This document shows positions 43,804-55,979 of a DNA stretch of 64,000 bases, piece by piece. Origin of the DNA: Brachypodium distachyon (lineage: Eukaryota; Streptophyta; Magnoliopsida; Poales; Poaceae); assembly GCF_000005505.3 (NCBI RefSeq), contig NC_016135.3, forward strand, positions 10,262,613 to 10,326,612, given 5' to 3'. How positions within the stretch are numbered: position 1 is the stretch's first letter; each line of letters begins with the position of its first letter. The translations under genes were made by a program, and so were the position numbers. The notes below the pieces were generated by a model. It saw only the letters and a program-made list of their open reading frames with translations. It did not search any database and was not told the DNA's origin.

Positions 43804-46800
43804 CCAGGGTTCGTAGGGTTTAAGTTATATCAAGCACCTCAGAAGCTAAAACAAGTACGCAATACCCCAAGCTCTTTTGGATTGAAATCTTGATGTGACA
43901 TGGACAAGCAGACTCTGCAGTGTAACGTGCTGGAGCAAGCAGTACATCCTGATTCTAAACAAAAAGTTCCGGAATAATACCCTTTGGTGCCAGCCAGTAG
44001 TTGAAGTGCCCACTTTAAGAAAAAGAGTAGAAAAAACATACGATTAACCATTTCATTAGGGAAAGCGACAACCAGAAGAGCTTTGCACCAGGAGCCATCA
44101 CAGACCGAAAATGTATATAACCTGCACCAGACAAAACCGTACTCCTGCTACGGCAGTACTGCGAGTCTAAACAAAAAGGGCAAAAAAAAAAGGCCAAAAC
44201 AACAACAAAAAAAGCATGCCACGTCACGACATGATTAGGTCCATATACCTGTACTTTTTCATGTCCCATCAGCTACAAAAAAAAAGAAAACATTGCTCAG
44301 ACAGTCTCTCCTGATTAACTAAAGGGTCGTCATTAACTTATAAGAACAGGTAAGCCTTCAAAGGGGCGGTGTACCGAATGCACGACGCCAGCAATAGCAT
44401 CGCTGCCCGGCCGGGGATAGGTTTTGCAGGAATTGATTAATGCCGTCAGCGCGTCACGTTCCCGGCCCGTGCCCGTGCGCCCGGGGCACGAGCTCGCCAC
44501 GCACCGGCGCATCCATGGGCGCGGGCAAGCCGCGGGCGCTCTCCGGAGACGCCGATACACGGCCGCGTGAGCTGACACTTGGCCTTGTTTTTTCTAAGTT
44601 TACTGTCGCTACGTACCTGACGAAGGGTGGTGAATGGCTGCATCTGACCTGGGTGAAAACGGGAGACAGCGAGGTGCGTTTTCAGGCAGCTTTCATGCCG
44701 ATCGAGCTCTAAACGACAACAGATAGTAGTATAGGTCAGTCCAATGTTTGGCATCAAGCGGCGGTGGCGAGTTGGGAGTTCGATCGATCACTTATCTGTC
44801 GTCCGACATTTGAGATATTTTGACAGGCTCAAGCTTCTCTTGCGCATGACGGCGACACCGGTTATGATCAAGCGCAGTGAAACAACGGTTTTGACTCCCT
44901 TTTTCTGAGAGAGAGAGGAACAACGGTTTTGACTTGGTATACGTACTACGGAGTACTACAATAAAGCACATTTGTTTACCAGAAACACGCTCCCCGAACA
45001 GGGTAAAGCTTTTCCGGGATTTTTGGAGGCACACTATAGCTACCTTTCTTCACGAGCTATAGTACTCTGAGAAAGCGGTAGTATGTTGGTAAGAAGTCCA
45101 AAATCTTTCTAACCATGAGAACTTAAGGCGTACGTGAGATGAGTAGCTTCCTAATTAAACTTCTTATCGATGCTTAGGCCTCTAACTGAGGAGAGGCTTC
45201 AATTTCAGTTTAAACATCCTATTTGAGAAGGCTTCAGCTCGAAGATAACTCCTTGTCACATGTCAATGCAACTTAGCGGAAACTTTCCCTGTAGATGAAT
45301 TTCATTCGGTACGTGATCCAACAAGCGAGGGATGAGCATGAGAGGGATCTAACACAAAAATTAAGTATAAGAGGATAACCTAAGATGCAAAGAACCAAGC
45401 ATAGCTTCGGTGGTCAGCTAACTAGGTATGCAGCAGCCCACCAGAGTTTGATCCTCGAAGCTCACAGTTTAGTGTCTCATTTTGTAAAAAAAAATTATAT
45501 ATCTACATATTGTCGGACTGCAATCGCGCAGCTCTTGAAGTTTAACTTCAAAATCCATGTGTATAAGTTTATAAAATAATTCTCGAAAAAAAAAAATAAA
45601 TTGGACTTCATGTTCAAACATCTAAGATATGAGAATCGAACTCATACACCCTCTAAAAATATGAATCTAACTCATATAAATTTCAGAGATATGGAACAGG
45701 GAAATAAATAGTGACAAACAATACAAATCCTTGTTTGTGCTGATTTTTCCCTTTACTAGCTTACAAATTCACTGGTATCAGAATTTCAAGTTTTACATGT
45801 TTGATGAACATTATAAGATATTTTTAAGAATTACCTAAATCTTTTACTCATGGGTTCCACAAAGTTTTCTCCATATAGAAGGTTTCACGGAATATTTCCG
45901 CCTTTTGGATGTGAACCCACATAATTTTCAATGAACTTAAATAGGTTCTGATAACCGAGTGTTGTTTTCGGTAACTGCTTCTTTATTAAACTTACCGTTT
46001 TCTCTTGGTAACAATCATACTGGTTGAAAAGATATATTGGTTTGTATAAATTTTGTGCAAATTTAGCAGCTTTTACTCAATTCTGGTTTTAAAAAATGTT
46101 TGAACATTTTTGGATGATAAAAGGCCAGTATTTCCGGCTATCTCAAAAAAAAAACTAACCCGCTATCAGAGCAGGCCGGGGTTTAAAGATAGGCAAAATC
46201 AATCAACCAAACTGTATGATGTTTTCAGAATGGGATAGATCGATGGATGAATCTCATTCAGTGGGGCGACACATGCAATGCACGATCCAACAAGCGATCG
46301 ATGCGAAAGCAGGAGAATTTTTGCAAGGGTTCATCCAAACTCCAAAGCAACTAGACCTCCTAATTTCTTCGACCGGAGTCGCTAGCTAGAGTGTCATGGT
46401 GGCAGCCACTACTTGGTAGGGAAGACCTTTTGCGTACAAACGATGAGCAGGAAGCGAAGGTGAAGGAATCAGCTGCTCTAGTCAGGCTGCACTAGCGTGG
46501 TGGATTCTACACAATGCATGCACCTTATCTGTTTATCCACGCCTTATCAGACCTCACACCGAGGAGGCAACAAATTCTGCTCCCGAGAGAGAATTTAACC
46601 TCCTGGTGACAGTGGCTCGCAAAATCAGACGCTGAAAATGGATTGGTGGCCTATATATAAATCAAACTACTGAAAGACTGAAGCATGGAGACCAAGTGAT
46701 ACCATATATCTGCCCCTCAAGTACTAATTATTCAGAGTGAGAAAATGCAACATATTGCAATAATGATATGTGATTACTCTTTTAGCTCGCTTCTGAAAAT

Positions 46801-46947
46801 TCCAACTGCTATTCCAGCTTTGCATTTGTAGCTTCTATGGATGTCAGGTGCACAAAAGCTTGAGAGTATTGGGCAGAAACCAACTTACTGTGGAAACAAA
46901 AAATACGCAAAAAAAACATGTTCAGAAGTTTAGAATAAAATAATATA
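43804..46947. other. gene-free stretch with GC-rich patch and possible SINE
   Basis: 44440-44580 is a GC-rich patch with short frames on both strands and no recognised domain. 45390-45497 looks tRNA-like (GGTCAGCTAACTAGGT, then AGTTTGATCCTCGAAGC, then an A run) and may be an old SINE. Nothing else recognised. Confidence 0.35.
44881..44934. repeat. micro-insertion with 16-bp duplication
   Basis: AACAACGGTTTTGACT at 44881-44896 and 44919-44934 flank 22 bases that include a T run and (GA)n. Confidence 0.75.
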
Positions 46948-47071
46948 CTCCATCCGTCCAACAAAGGATGTCTCAACTTTGACTAAATTTGAATGCATCT
47001 ATACACTAAGCCATGTATAGATACATCCAAATTTTGACAAAGTTGAGACATCTTTTGTTAGACGGAGGAAG
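46948..47071. mobile_element. Stowaway MITE
   Basis: Ends CTCCATCCGTCCAACAAAGG / CTTTTGTTAGACGGAGGAAG, TA at 46946-46947 and 47072-47073. A different subfamily from the 2016 group (ATGTCTCAACTTTG core). Confidence 0.88.
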
Positions 47072-47073
47072 TA

Positions 47074-48015
47074 TATTGAGAGGGTGGACTTCTATAAACA
47101 TGTAAAATTCAAGTTCAAACTCAAATTCCTTTTGTTCATGAAAAAACCAAATGAGCACTAGAGTAATATTCATTGTTAGATTTGGTCTTTTACATAACTG
47201 CCAAATGAATAAGATTTTGAACTTGAATTGTGTAAGTTTGTAAGACAACCCTATCGTATGCTATTTTTTAGAATACTTGAAAAAAAATTAAATCGTTTCC
47301 AGATACTCTATCATTGTTAGAGTACATTTTAAGAAAACAGGGTTTGTCTCTGTGTACCTAAATCCGATGGTACATTTGGGACACAAACTTGTAGGTCTAA
47401 TGTAAAAAACTCATTCTGCTCAAGAAGACATGACATACGTTTTGTGTTTTACTTTTCACGCAAAATGCAATTAAAATTTAATAAAACTTTGTTGTATTTT
47501 TAAAGTTTTAAATCTAATAGTATCATTTCAATATGATTAAAATTTACAGAGGTGCTTATACTAGCAGTCAAGGTTAGAGAAGCTTGACTATGCACATCTC
47601 TTAATCATCATAACTATATTCTTGAAGGGTGTTGATTATATGGAGAAATATATGTTCTAAAGCCCTTCATTATTAGTTGATTCTAAATTTGGTCCCTAAA
47701 CTTCAAGAACAAACATAATGAACCCTAACTTTAAACTCCAACGATTTTAGTCAATGGTCGCAGTCAAAGAGATGGTTTCACCCACATGGCAATGGAGCCA
47801 GCACAAAAATGCATGAAAAAATCACGATTTTTAAATAAACACTTAAATAAAAAGGAAAGTTTTAAAAATGGAGAAATATATTTACAAAATATTTTATTAA
47901 AATTCGAGGAAAACAAAACAAATCGCAAATATCTGAGAATAAAGATTGAAAACCATGGAGTGAAAAAGGAAATTTCCATAAATTTTCATAAATTAAACTC
48001 TCTTATCTTATAATA
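47074..48015. other. gene-free stretch, nothing recognised
   Basis: AT-rich, no recognised feature. Confidence 0.3.
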
Positions 48016-48100
48016 CTGCTCCTTCCGTTCCATAAAGATTGGCACGGATTTAAACTAGCTCTAGTTCAAATTCATGCCAATCTTTATGGAATGGAGGGAG
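48016..48100. mobile_element. short Stowaway-like MITE
   Basis: Ends with TCCTTCCGTTCCATAAAGATT and, inverted, TCCCTCCATTCCATAAAGATT (one-base offset at the left). TA on both sides. 85 bp, nearly a perfect hairpin. Confidence 0.75.
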
Positions 48101-48414
48101 TACAATTTTTTCATTTTTTGGATTTTAAGATATATTGATTTTCATAATTCACACATTTTTTAGCCACCTAGAAGAACTGTTTTTTAGAATTTCTTCATAT
48201 TTTCTGCCTTTGCCCTTATTCATATATATTTTTTCTATGTTTTTGTTCCATTTTTCATCTTCGCCTCCTAAATTCTCATATTATTTTGATTCTTCTTGTG
48301 TTGATTGGCCTGCTGCATGTACGAAACTACCAACTTGTAATGAGTCATACCAACTTGATTAATGTTGGGCATGAAACTTGTTTGGGTTTAAAATTTATGG
48401 TTATGCATGCTTGG

Positions 48415-48459
48415 ATGGTGGCTAAATCTTTTTTTTTTGACACAATGGTGGCTAAATCT
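48415..48459. repeat. micro-insertion with 15-bp duplication
   Basis: ATGGTGGCTAAATCT at 48415-48429 and 48445-48459, exact, flanks TTTTTTTTTGACACA. Confidence 0.85.
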
Positions 48460-48842
48460 TGCTCTACCAAAATTCTGTTCAGGTTTTTGTTTGGATGAAA
48501 TCTAACTTTTTGGGTGTCTCACTATTAACTCTAGTTTTTTTCTTTCCAACATAGGTCAATTGGTGTTTGGCATGGCAAGCTTGGGTCTAAAGCAAACATA
48601 CCCACATGGCAATCGAACCACATGGTTCTATAATGGTAATTTGAGCTCGGAGCAAAATCTTGAACGGACCAATTGCCGAGGGACAAAAAAATATTTTTTT
48701 TCATAATTACCGATGATGGGGGCGACACACTAGTTAGGTCGAAATTAATCTATTAGTATTGCCAAAAGGTGCAGGAAAAGCTACTTTGTTACTGGTTAGG
48801 TGGAATTTGATCGAGTGGCTTGTTATAGACAGCACCTGTCTC

Positions 48843-48878
48843 AAAGTTGAGTTTTTTTTTTCGAGGTGGAAAGTTGAG
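48843..48878. repeat. micro-insertion with 9-bp duplication
   Basis: AAAGTTGAG at 48843-48851 and 48870-48878, exact, flanks TTTTTTTTTTCGAGGTGG. Confidence 0.8.
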
Positions 48879-49266
48879 TGAGCCAATGAAGTGACAGAAG
48901 CTCTCAGACAAAAATCAACCTGGAGGCAACTTCGTAGTTCAGATTTGCAGGTACCCTGTATTCAGATAGATCTTGAGATCTAGTCTTTTCCAATGAACTA
49001 GCTAGCGGTTCAAGTTTGATTAAAAGAAATTCAACTCTGTCCCCGGCTAGTACTCCTATACCTTAATAAACAAACCGAGGTGCTCAGTTCATGCCTCTTA
49101 ACTGCATCGCCAATTTATTTGGCATATACAGTTAGCTTCGTGTCAAACCGCTAGTTGTGTGCAGTGGTATACGAATTAACAATCCCCCTCCAATCCCGTT
49201 CCATCTTCTTTCTCCCGCTGTTAATCCCAACCAGATTCCTTTCACAGGTGCAAGGCATCGAGGGGC

Positions 49267-49276
49267 TATATAAAAA
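49267..49276 (+). promoter_or_regulatory. TATA box of the bHLH gene
   Basis: TATATAAAAA, 75 bases before the start codon, in GGGGCTATATAAAAAGCGC. Confidence 0.7.
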
Positions 49277-49341
49277 GCGCGCCACACCCGCTCGAATCGC
49301 TTTAAGACAAGTTAAACCACCACCACGGCAAAAATTCGATA

Positions 49342-50662
49342 ATGGAGCACCACCACCACCTGCAGCGGCACTTGTCGCCTACCCAAACCCAAGAGGATCT
49401 CATGATCAGCCCGGACTTCTTCGTCGACGTTGACCAGTTGCATTTCCACGACGCCGATGTCGGCGGCGGCAGTGGCGGCTTCGAGCCGGTCGCCGCCACG
49501 GCGGGCGTCGTGGTGGATGACGGCGCCTGGATGGAGGACCTGATGCAGCTCGGCGACGAGCTGTTCGGGGAGAACAATGAAGTGGTGGTGGACGCCATGG
49601 CTGATGATGATGACCGGTTGCAGTACCAATTAGAAGCGTGGTATGATGATCATCAGCAGCAAGAGGACTCCCCGGAGCAGCCGTGCAGCTACGACGACGT
49701 GATCAGCCCCGGTGGCTCCGGGGATCATCAGGGACCTGTCGGCGACGACAACGGCGACCTGTCGGCGACGAGGAAGCGGCGCGACCGGTCCAAGACGATC
49801 GTGTCGGAGCGGAAGCGGCGGTTCCGGATGAAGGAGAAGCTCTACGAGCTCAGGTCCCTCGTCCCAAACATCACAAAGGTTAGTCGTCCATTCCAGGAGC
49901 AGAGCAAAAACAGAGAGTACCAGTTATCTCAAAATAGGGAATTCCCTCAATTACTAGTAGTTCTTACCCGGCCGGCTTGTTGCAGATGGACAAGGCTTCG
50001 ATCATCGCGGACGCGGTGGAGTACGTGAAGAACCTGCAGACGCACGCCAGGAAGCTCAAGGAGGACGTGGCGGCGCTCGAGGCGCGCCCGGGGCTGCCGG
50101 GGCAGCTCAGGCGGCTGCAGCAGCAGGACCGCCGCCGCCAAGCGGCTGGTGGTGGCCGCGGCAACGACGAGGGGATCAGCAGCCGCTCCAGAGGAGGCGG
50201 CGGCGGCGGGGCGAGGGTGACGAGCGTCGGCGCGGCCCAGGTCGGCGACGGGCTCTTCTTCGTGACGGTGGAGTGCGAGCGGCGGGACGGCGTGGCGGCG
50301 CCGCTCTGCGCCGCCGTCGAGTCGCTCGCCTGCTTCCGGGTCCAGAGCTCCACCCTCGGCTGCTCCTCGGACCGCGTCGTCTCCACTCTCACCCTCAAGG
50401 TACTCCAAAAGACCTTAATTTGATATCCATTGGCCTTAATTTGATTGAGAAATCGGAATGTTTTGAAATTAGAAACAGAAGGAGAAATTGAATTGAAGTT
50501 TCTGGGCTCCAGGATATTGATAGTTACGTAATCTGTGTGCAGGTGAGTGAAGCAGGGGAGGACATGGTGATCAGCGAGCGCACGGTGAAGCTGTGGGTAC
50601 TGGCGGCGCTTCTCAAGGAGGGCTTCCGGCCCGAAGCGTCGACGGCTGAGATTATCTGCTGA
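49342..50662 (+). CDS. bHLH transcription factor, FIT/FER-like (subgroup IIIa)
   Basis: Exons 49342-49878, 49986-50399 and 50543-50662, phase 0 at each GT/AG border; 356 aa. The N-terminal 140 residues are His/Gln/acidic-rich with no domain. The basic region (150-160) has SERKRR with the Glu and Arg used to read E-boxes. Helix 1 ends RSLVPNITK (171-179), and exon 2 opens with the second helix, MDKASIIADAVEYVKNLQ. A coiled ARKLKEDVAAL segment, a Gly/Arg-rich linker, and an ACT-like C-terminal domain (about 235-350) follow. The helix 1-loop-helix 2 sequence, with the intron exactly between NITK and MDKAS, is that of the FIT/FER group, which controls iron-uptake genes in roots. In grasses the closest named member may be bHLH156, but paralogy is not settled here. 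Confidence 0.85.
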
Positions 50663-52607
50663 TGCAGCTAATGTTTAATCCGCTAGCTCCCCTCCTCCCA
50701 TGGAACCTCTTTCTCTTGTTTTAGTAGCTCCCATCATCCCATCCCATGTTCAATGTCGATGTAAAGTACTCTGACGGTATCCTGTGTTGCTTCCACACTT
50801 CCTTTTGTTGCTAGTTTGCTACCATCCGTCTGGTTCAAAACGGACGGCGAAGAGTACGGAACACGAGTGGCCAAGATGGTACCACTCCTGTGTCAATGTC
50901 ATGGATCAATCCGGACCGTCGACTCACGTGGTTGATCAAACGGCGTGACATGTGTGTCGTTCCTTCTAAGGAAGGATAAATGACAACGGACGTTGTGGTT
51001 ACATGTTGTATTTTCACTAAGCCATGTCGTGGTATACTCTGTACACAAAGTACGCAATACAGCTCAAGAAATAGAGATAGGCTAAAAATCCGGCCATAAA
51101 TATGTTGGAACCGCATCCACATTGATCGTTTGCTTCTTTAACGCCCCAAGTTCAAGTTTGATTCATCTAGTCAAATCAATCAGCCTAGCCGAGTTTGAGT
51201 CGATAGCACGAAGTTGTTTCAAGATTTGAAATTTTGTGAAGCAACAACTGGTTTTTCAGTTCACGTATGTATGGAACCCAACCACGTGTTCATTTCTTGA
51301 TAGTTGCACTTGAATTTTCTCTGCTCTACGAGTTAAAACTCTCATTCACGCCACAAAGAGAGAGATCGAGCCATAGTTGATCTTGAAGTAAGAGTCTCGT
51401 CCTAAACCAATCAATCGAGCTTTGTTACTCGTGACGATGTCATCACCTACACGTCAATCCAAGGATTGTGGAGAGAAGGTTTGAAGGTTCGAGATCACCT
51501 TTTGCAATATCTACCACGAGTGATTGGACATGTCTTAACTCAAAGAGGTTAAAGGCAAGGACTTTGTGTACGTAGGTCTTTTTCACTGAAAACAATAGGG
51601 GAGGCTCTCTAAAGTGTTCGTAGGTCCGTGTGACCAAGACTCTCCAACAGATTCGGTTGCTTCATTATTGTCTTGCTTTGTTGCTTCATACTTAGGACTT
51701 GTTTAATTTGTAAGAAAAATGCTAATCTCCTATTCGTTCCCATCTAGTGGATTCACTAGTCATTTCAATGTTTACTTTATTGATTTGTCAAAGAAAAATA
51801 CAAATAGGTAAAACAAAACCAACAACAAAGTTTGTGATAGAACTAAAAGTCTCTATCTAGAATTTTTTTTGAAGTCAAGGCCTTTAGAACAATCATCTGT
51901 TTCTTCATGTTCATCGAAGCATGATGTGACAAAATTGCACCGAAACAAGCCTAACTAATTATAAGTTTTTTTTCCTGAAAAAGAACTACTTATAAGTTTT
52001 GAAGAGCCGCATTTGTTGCTCACCTCAAAAAGTAGAAACCCATGGCTACTGAACACGTTGTAGTTGGAAAAATATCCTTCGCCAAGTCAGAATGTCAAAA
52101 GCGTTACTCCCTGCTGAACAGGCAAGGAAAAGACCACAATCATGAGAAGTTGTCTCCACTGCCAAAACAACAGCGCTGAGAATACACGAATCATCGAAAA
52201 AAATTTATAGATCATTGTAGAACGTTGATCAATGATTTACTCTCCTATCATAGTAAGATTGGTTGTTGGACAAAAGGAGAAGGCTGTCACTGATTGTTAG
52301 GGAGTCTCCAGTGGATGTTTGTGTTTTTCTTTAATTAGGATTAGGGGGGAAAACAGCTACGTGTGATGTAACGTGTGTCAACAATTTGCGACATTTCTGT
52401 GTTTTCTACAAGAAGGTCAAAAAAGAAGAAGAGGAAGAAATTTAAAGCGTACCACGGATCAGCCCACGCCACAGCCCGCAAAAAGGCCCAAATACCAGTC
52501 GCACCGGGAGACCTTGTCAGTCGTCTATCTTCCACCTCTCCAAACCCTAGCTCTCAAATCCCCTTCCTACCGAGATCGGATCTTGATCTCCCCGCCCCAC
52601 CGCCGTC
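50663..52607. other. gene-free stretch
   Basis: 3' flank of the bHLH gene then intergenic AT-rich sequence and the SWP73 5' leader (CCAAACCCTAG near 52540). No other gene recognised. Confidence 0.35.
51959..52000. repeat. micro-insertion with 11-bp duplication
   Basis: TTATAAGTTTT at 51959-51969 and 51990-52000, exact, flanks TTTTCCTGAAAAAGAACTAC. Confidence 0.75.
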
Positions 52608-54292
52608 ATGGCCACCGGCGGAAACCCCAACCCCGCCGCCGGCCCTGGCCACCCACGCCAGCCACAGCCCCCGCAAGGAAGCTCTCCGGCGACGCCGCAC
52701 ACCCACATGCGCCCTCCCTCTCTCGCCGGCTCCCCCTTCCAGGGTCTCTTCAACACCCCGCCTAGCCACAGCCCTGCTTTCCAGATTCACATGGGCGCCT
52801 CCCCTTCCCCTCAGACCCCGCTAATGGCCGCGGCAGCCTCCGCTGCCGCCTCCGCCAAGCGCCCTCCCCAGAAGCCCCCTTCGCGTCCACCGGCACCCAC
52901 ATCCTCCGCTGCTGCTGCGGCGGCGGCGGCGTCCATGGCTGCAGCTTATAAGGCTGCTAACGCAGGCGGCATCGACCTCACCCCCGCCGCACGCCGCAAC
53001 AAGAAGCGCAAGCTCCCGGAGAAGCAGCTCCCCGACCGCGTCGCCGCGCTGCTTCCAGAGTCCGCGCTCTACACGCAGCTGCTCGAGTTCGAGGCCCGCG
53101 TGGACGCAGCGCTCGCGCGCAAGAAGCTGGACATCCAGGAGGCGCTCAAGACGCCGCCGTCGCTCCAGCGAACACTCCGCATCTACGTGTTCAACACCTT
53201 CTCCAACCAGGCGGCCCGCACCATCCCGCCGCCCAAGAACGCCGAGCCGCCCACCTGGTCACTTAAAATCATCGGCCGTGTGCTTGAGGACGGTGCGGAG
53301 CTGGACCCAGCAGGTGTCGTACCCAAGCACAACCCGGCGTATCCCAAATTCTCTGCGTTCTTTAAGAGGGTGACTATTGGGCTTGACCCATCACAATATC
53401 CGGAGAACCATACGATTGTTTGGGAGAATGCGCGGTCTGCTGCGCCGCAGGAAGGGTTCGAGGTGAAGAGGAAAGGGGACAGGGAATTCCTTGCGAATAT
53501 CCGTCTAGAGATGAACTATACACCGGAGAAGTTCAAGCTGTCTCAGCCATTGATGGAGGTCCTTGGGGTTGAGGTGGACACTCGTGCAAGGGTGATTGCT
53601 GCCCTTTGGCAGTACATCAAGGCAAAGAAGCTGCAGAATCCAGGTGATCCTTCGTACTTTATATGTGACCCTCAGTTGAAGAAGGTATTTGGGGAGGATA
53701 AGATGAGGTTTGCGATGCTGTCACAGAAGATATCACAACATCTTGCACCTCCACCGCCCATCAACTTGGAGCATAAGATTAAGCTATCAGGAAATCAAGC
53801 ACATGCGAGTGCTTGCTATGATGTGTTGGTGGATGTTCCTTTTCCCCTGCAGAAGGAGATGGTGGCATTTCTCGCCAATACTGAGAAGCACAAGGACATT
53901 GAGGCTTGTGATGAGGTTATATCTGCTTCAATCAAGAAGATCCATGAGCATCGCAGGAGGAGGGCATTCTTCCTTGGGTTCAGCCAGTCCCCAGTGGAGT
54001 TCATCAATGCGCTGATAGCATCCCAGAGCAAAGATTTGAAGCTCGTTGCTGGGGAAGCAAATAGAAACATTGAAAGGGAAAGACGAGCAGACTTCTATAA
54101 CCAACCATGGTAAGCTCAAGCGACGTCTCAAGGTTTCATTCTGTATGTTTGCTGCTTAAATTTATTGTTTGTACATATGCTGACTAAACTTTCTTCCATT
54201 CCACAATGAATAGGGTTGAGGATGCTGTTATAAGATATTTGAACCGTAAGCCGCCTGGCGGCAATGAAGGCCCAGGTGCTGGTGGTTCTTGA
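52608..54292 (+). CDS. SWP73: SWP73/BAF60 subunit of SWI/SNF chromatin remodeller
   Basis: Exons 52608-54109 and 54214-54292 (a Trp codon is split by the intron); 526 aa. It is a nuclear accessory subunit of ATP-dependent SWI/SNF complexes that links them to transcription factors. The N-terminus is Pro/Ala/Ser-rich with an alanine run (about 103-110), then a basic [14 protein letters not shown] segment. A conserved region beginning [15 protein letters not shown] leads to the SWIB/MDM2 domain at about 309-389 (from [12 protein letters not shown] to PINLEHKI). The C-terminus has the conserved [20 protein letters not shown] and DFYNQPWVEDAV blocks. Length and the single late intron fit plant SWP73 proteins. 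The frame is intact. Start: first ATG in the GC-rich leader. Confidence 0.93.
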
Positions 54293-55979
54293 GGAGAAGA
54301 TTGCTGTAGCGACCTTTGCTGTAGAATCAAGTTGTCTGTCCTGTATTAGTAAAATTCCAGAGACGTAGTGACAGGAGAATTATTTGGTATTGCAGAGGAA
54401 CCTGGCAGGATTACCTCCTGCCTGCTTAAGTGATTAGCTATTGTATGATGTGTTTGTGATCCCCGATATCATGGTAAATGCTGAACCTAAATATGTTTTA
54501 GTCCGTCTTGCACATGTTGCCAGAAGGTTAACTTTGAATCACCGTTGGTATGGAGGTGTCATTCGTGTGGAGTCAATGAGGAAGCTGTTGAGAGGACCTG
54601 AGAAAGTGGCCCTTTTGTATTTGAATGTGGAAGTGGAGGGAAATGCAAAGAGATGTCTCAGTCCCTGCCTTGTACTACCTGGTGGATTAGTTCGTTCGCT
54701 TTTGGTTTGCTGACAGGTTTGTCACTTAAGATTATTTTTTTCGTGGAAGCTTTTTCCCGACTGGGATAACTAATGAGTAATATCTGTTTCTTTCTATTCC
54801 TGGCAGACTAGTATTCTGAGATTTTCCTTGGACATGCCATTCTTGCCCCCATATGCCCTGTGTATGCCACCGTGTGGCATTGTTGTAGGAATTTCAATTG
54901 AATTGGTTCTCGGAGGATTGCAACCTTTGGAAATTACGTAGGATTGTGACCCATATGGTTTTCTACGGGTTCTTTTGCAGTACATGTGTGCACACAAAGC
55001 TGCATCCACACCACCAACCTACTCCGTATTTGGGAACGAATATTGCGTTTTCAATTAATTGGGATCCAAATAGACATGATATTACCATCCTACATTTTTC
55101 TCTTCTCGCGTTTCAAAAATCTGCTGCATCATTTTTTGTTTGTTTGTTTGGTAGCTACCGTAGGCATGTAATTTTCAGAAGTTGTCGCCAGTGATGCATG
55201 CGCTTACTTCATTTCATTTCAGAAACACATGCATTGAAGTTTGTCGGTCACAATTGCTGGCATTTGTTTGTTTCGCGACAGAGCTAGAATACAACACGTA
55301 TATATATACACAAACACGTTTTATACACAGCAGTACGGCGTGATCATATTATACTGTTAGCTAGTGCAAAGATCTGAAACTAATAACTCCACTAAAAACA
55401 AAACCACTCCCCACAGATTCACTACATCTAGAAGCAAAGCAATCTGTGTGTGATTGGAGCAGAGGCGACACGCCAGCTCACGGCATAATGGAGATGGTAT
55501 TCTTATCCGCCAAACACGAGGAGAGGTGTCACGGGAGAGGCTTTTTTTGGTTTGTGCAATGCGTGAACCGTCCTGCCGAAAGTCCAAGTTTAATCTTTAC
55601 TCGAACGGGGTTGGGGGACGAACGGCACAGCTGCCAGGGCACGTACTGCTGGGTGCTGGCCGGTGGCCGCAACGTTTGACTTGTGTCCACAGTGTATACT
55701 TGCATGATGATCATGATTTTGAATGAAAAACACATGGTCGTTATACATGTTACACCTTCTGACAATTACAATGTTTATGTGTTTTTTCAAAAGAAAAATA
55801 GGCGCTTTCTTCTTAATGAATAGGCTGAGCTCCGGCTGGCTTCTCAAAAGAATGTAAAAAAGAATTTTTCTAGAATACGAAAGAATATAAAAAAATAAAA
55901 ATAGGCAAGAGACGAGTGCAGGTTGATTTGATTTGTTATCGCCAGAGCATCCCTAGCAGTCTCTTGTCATTTTGAACGA
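54293..55979. other. gene-free stretch after SWP73
   Basis: The SWP73 3' untranslated region probably extends a few hundred bases. Short frames near 55450-55760 on both strands lack domains. AT-rich at the right. Confidence 0.35.

Larger units (their letters stand above)
48101..49266. other. upstream region of the bHLH gene
   Basis: Contains two T-run micro-insertions (listed separately). No coding exon recognised. Specific transcription-factor sites could not be identified with confidence. Confidence 0.35.

Noticed and set aside
44440..44757. GC-rich overlapping ORFs on both strands
   Set aside because: No domain, no splice partners, composition-driven.
55446..55765. ORFs of 76-90 codons on both strands
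   Set aside because: No recognisable motif, no promoter or splice context.
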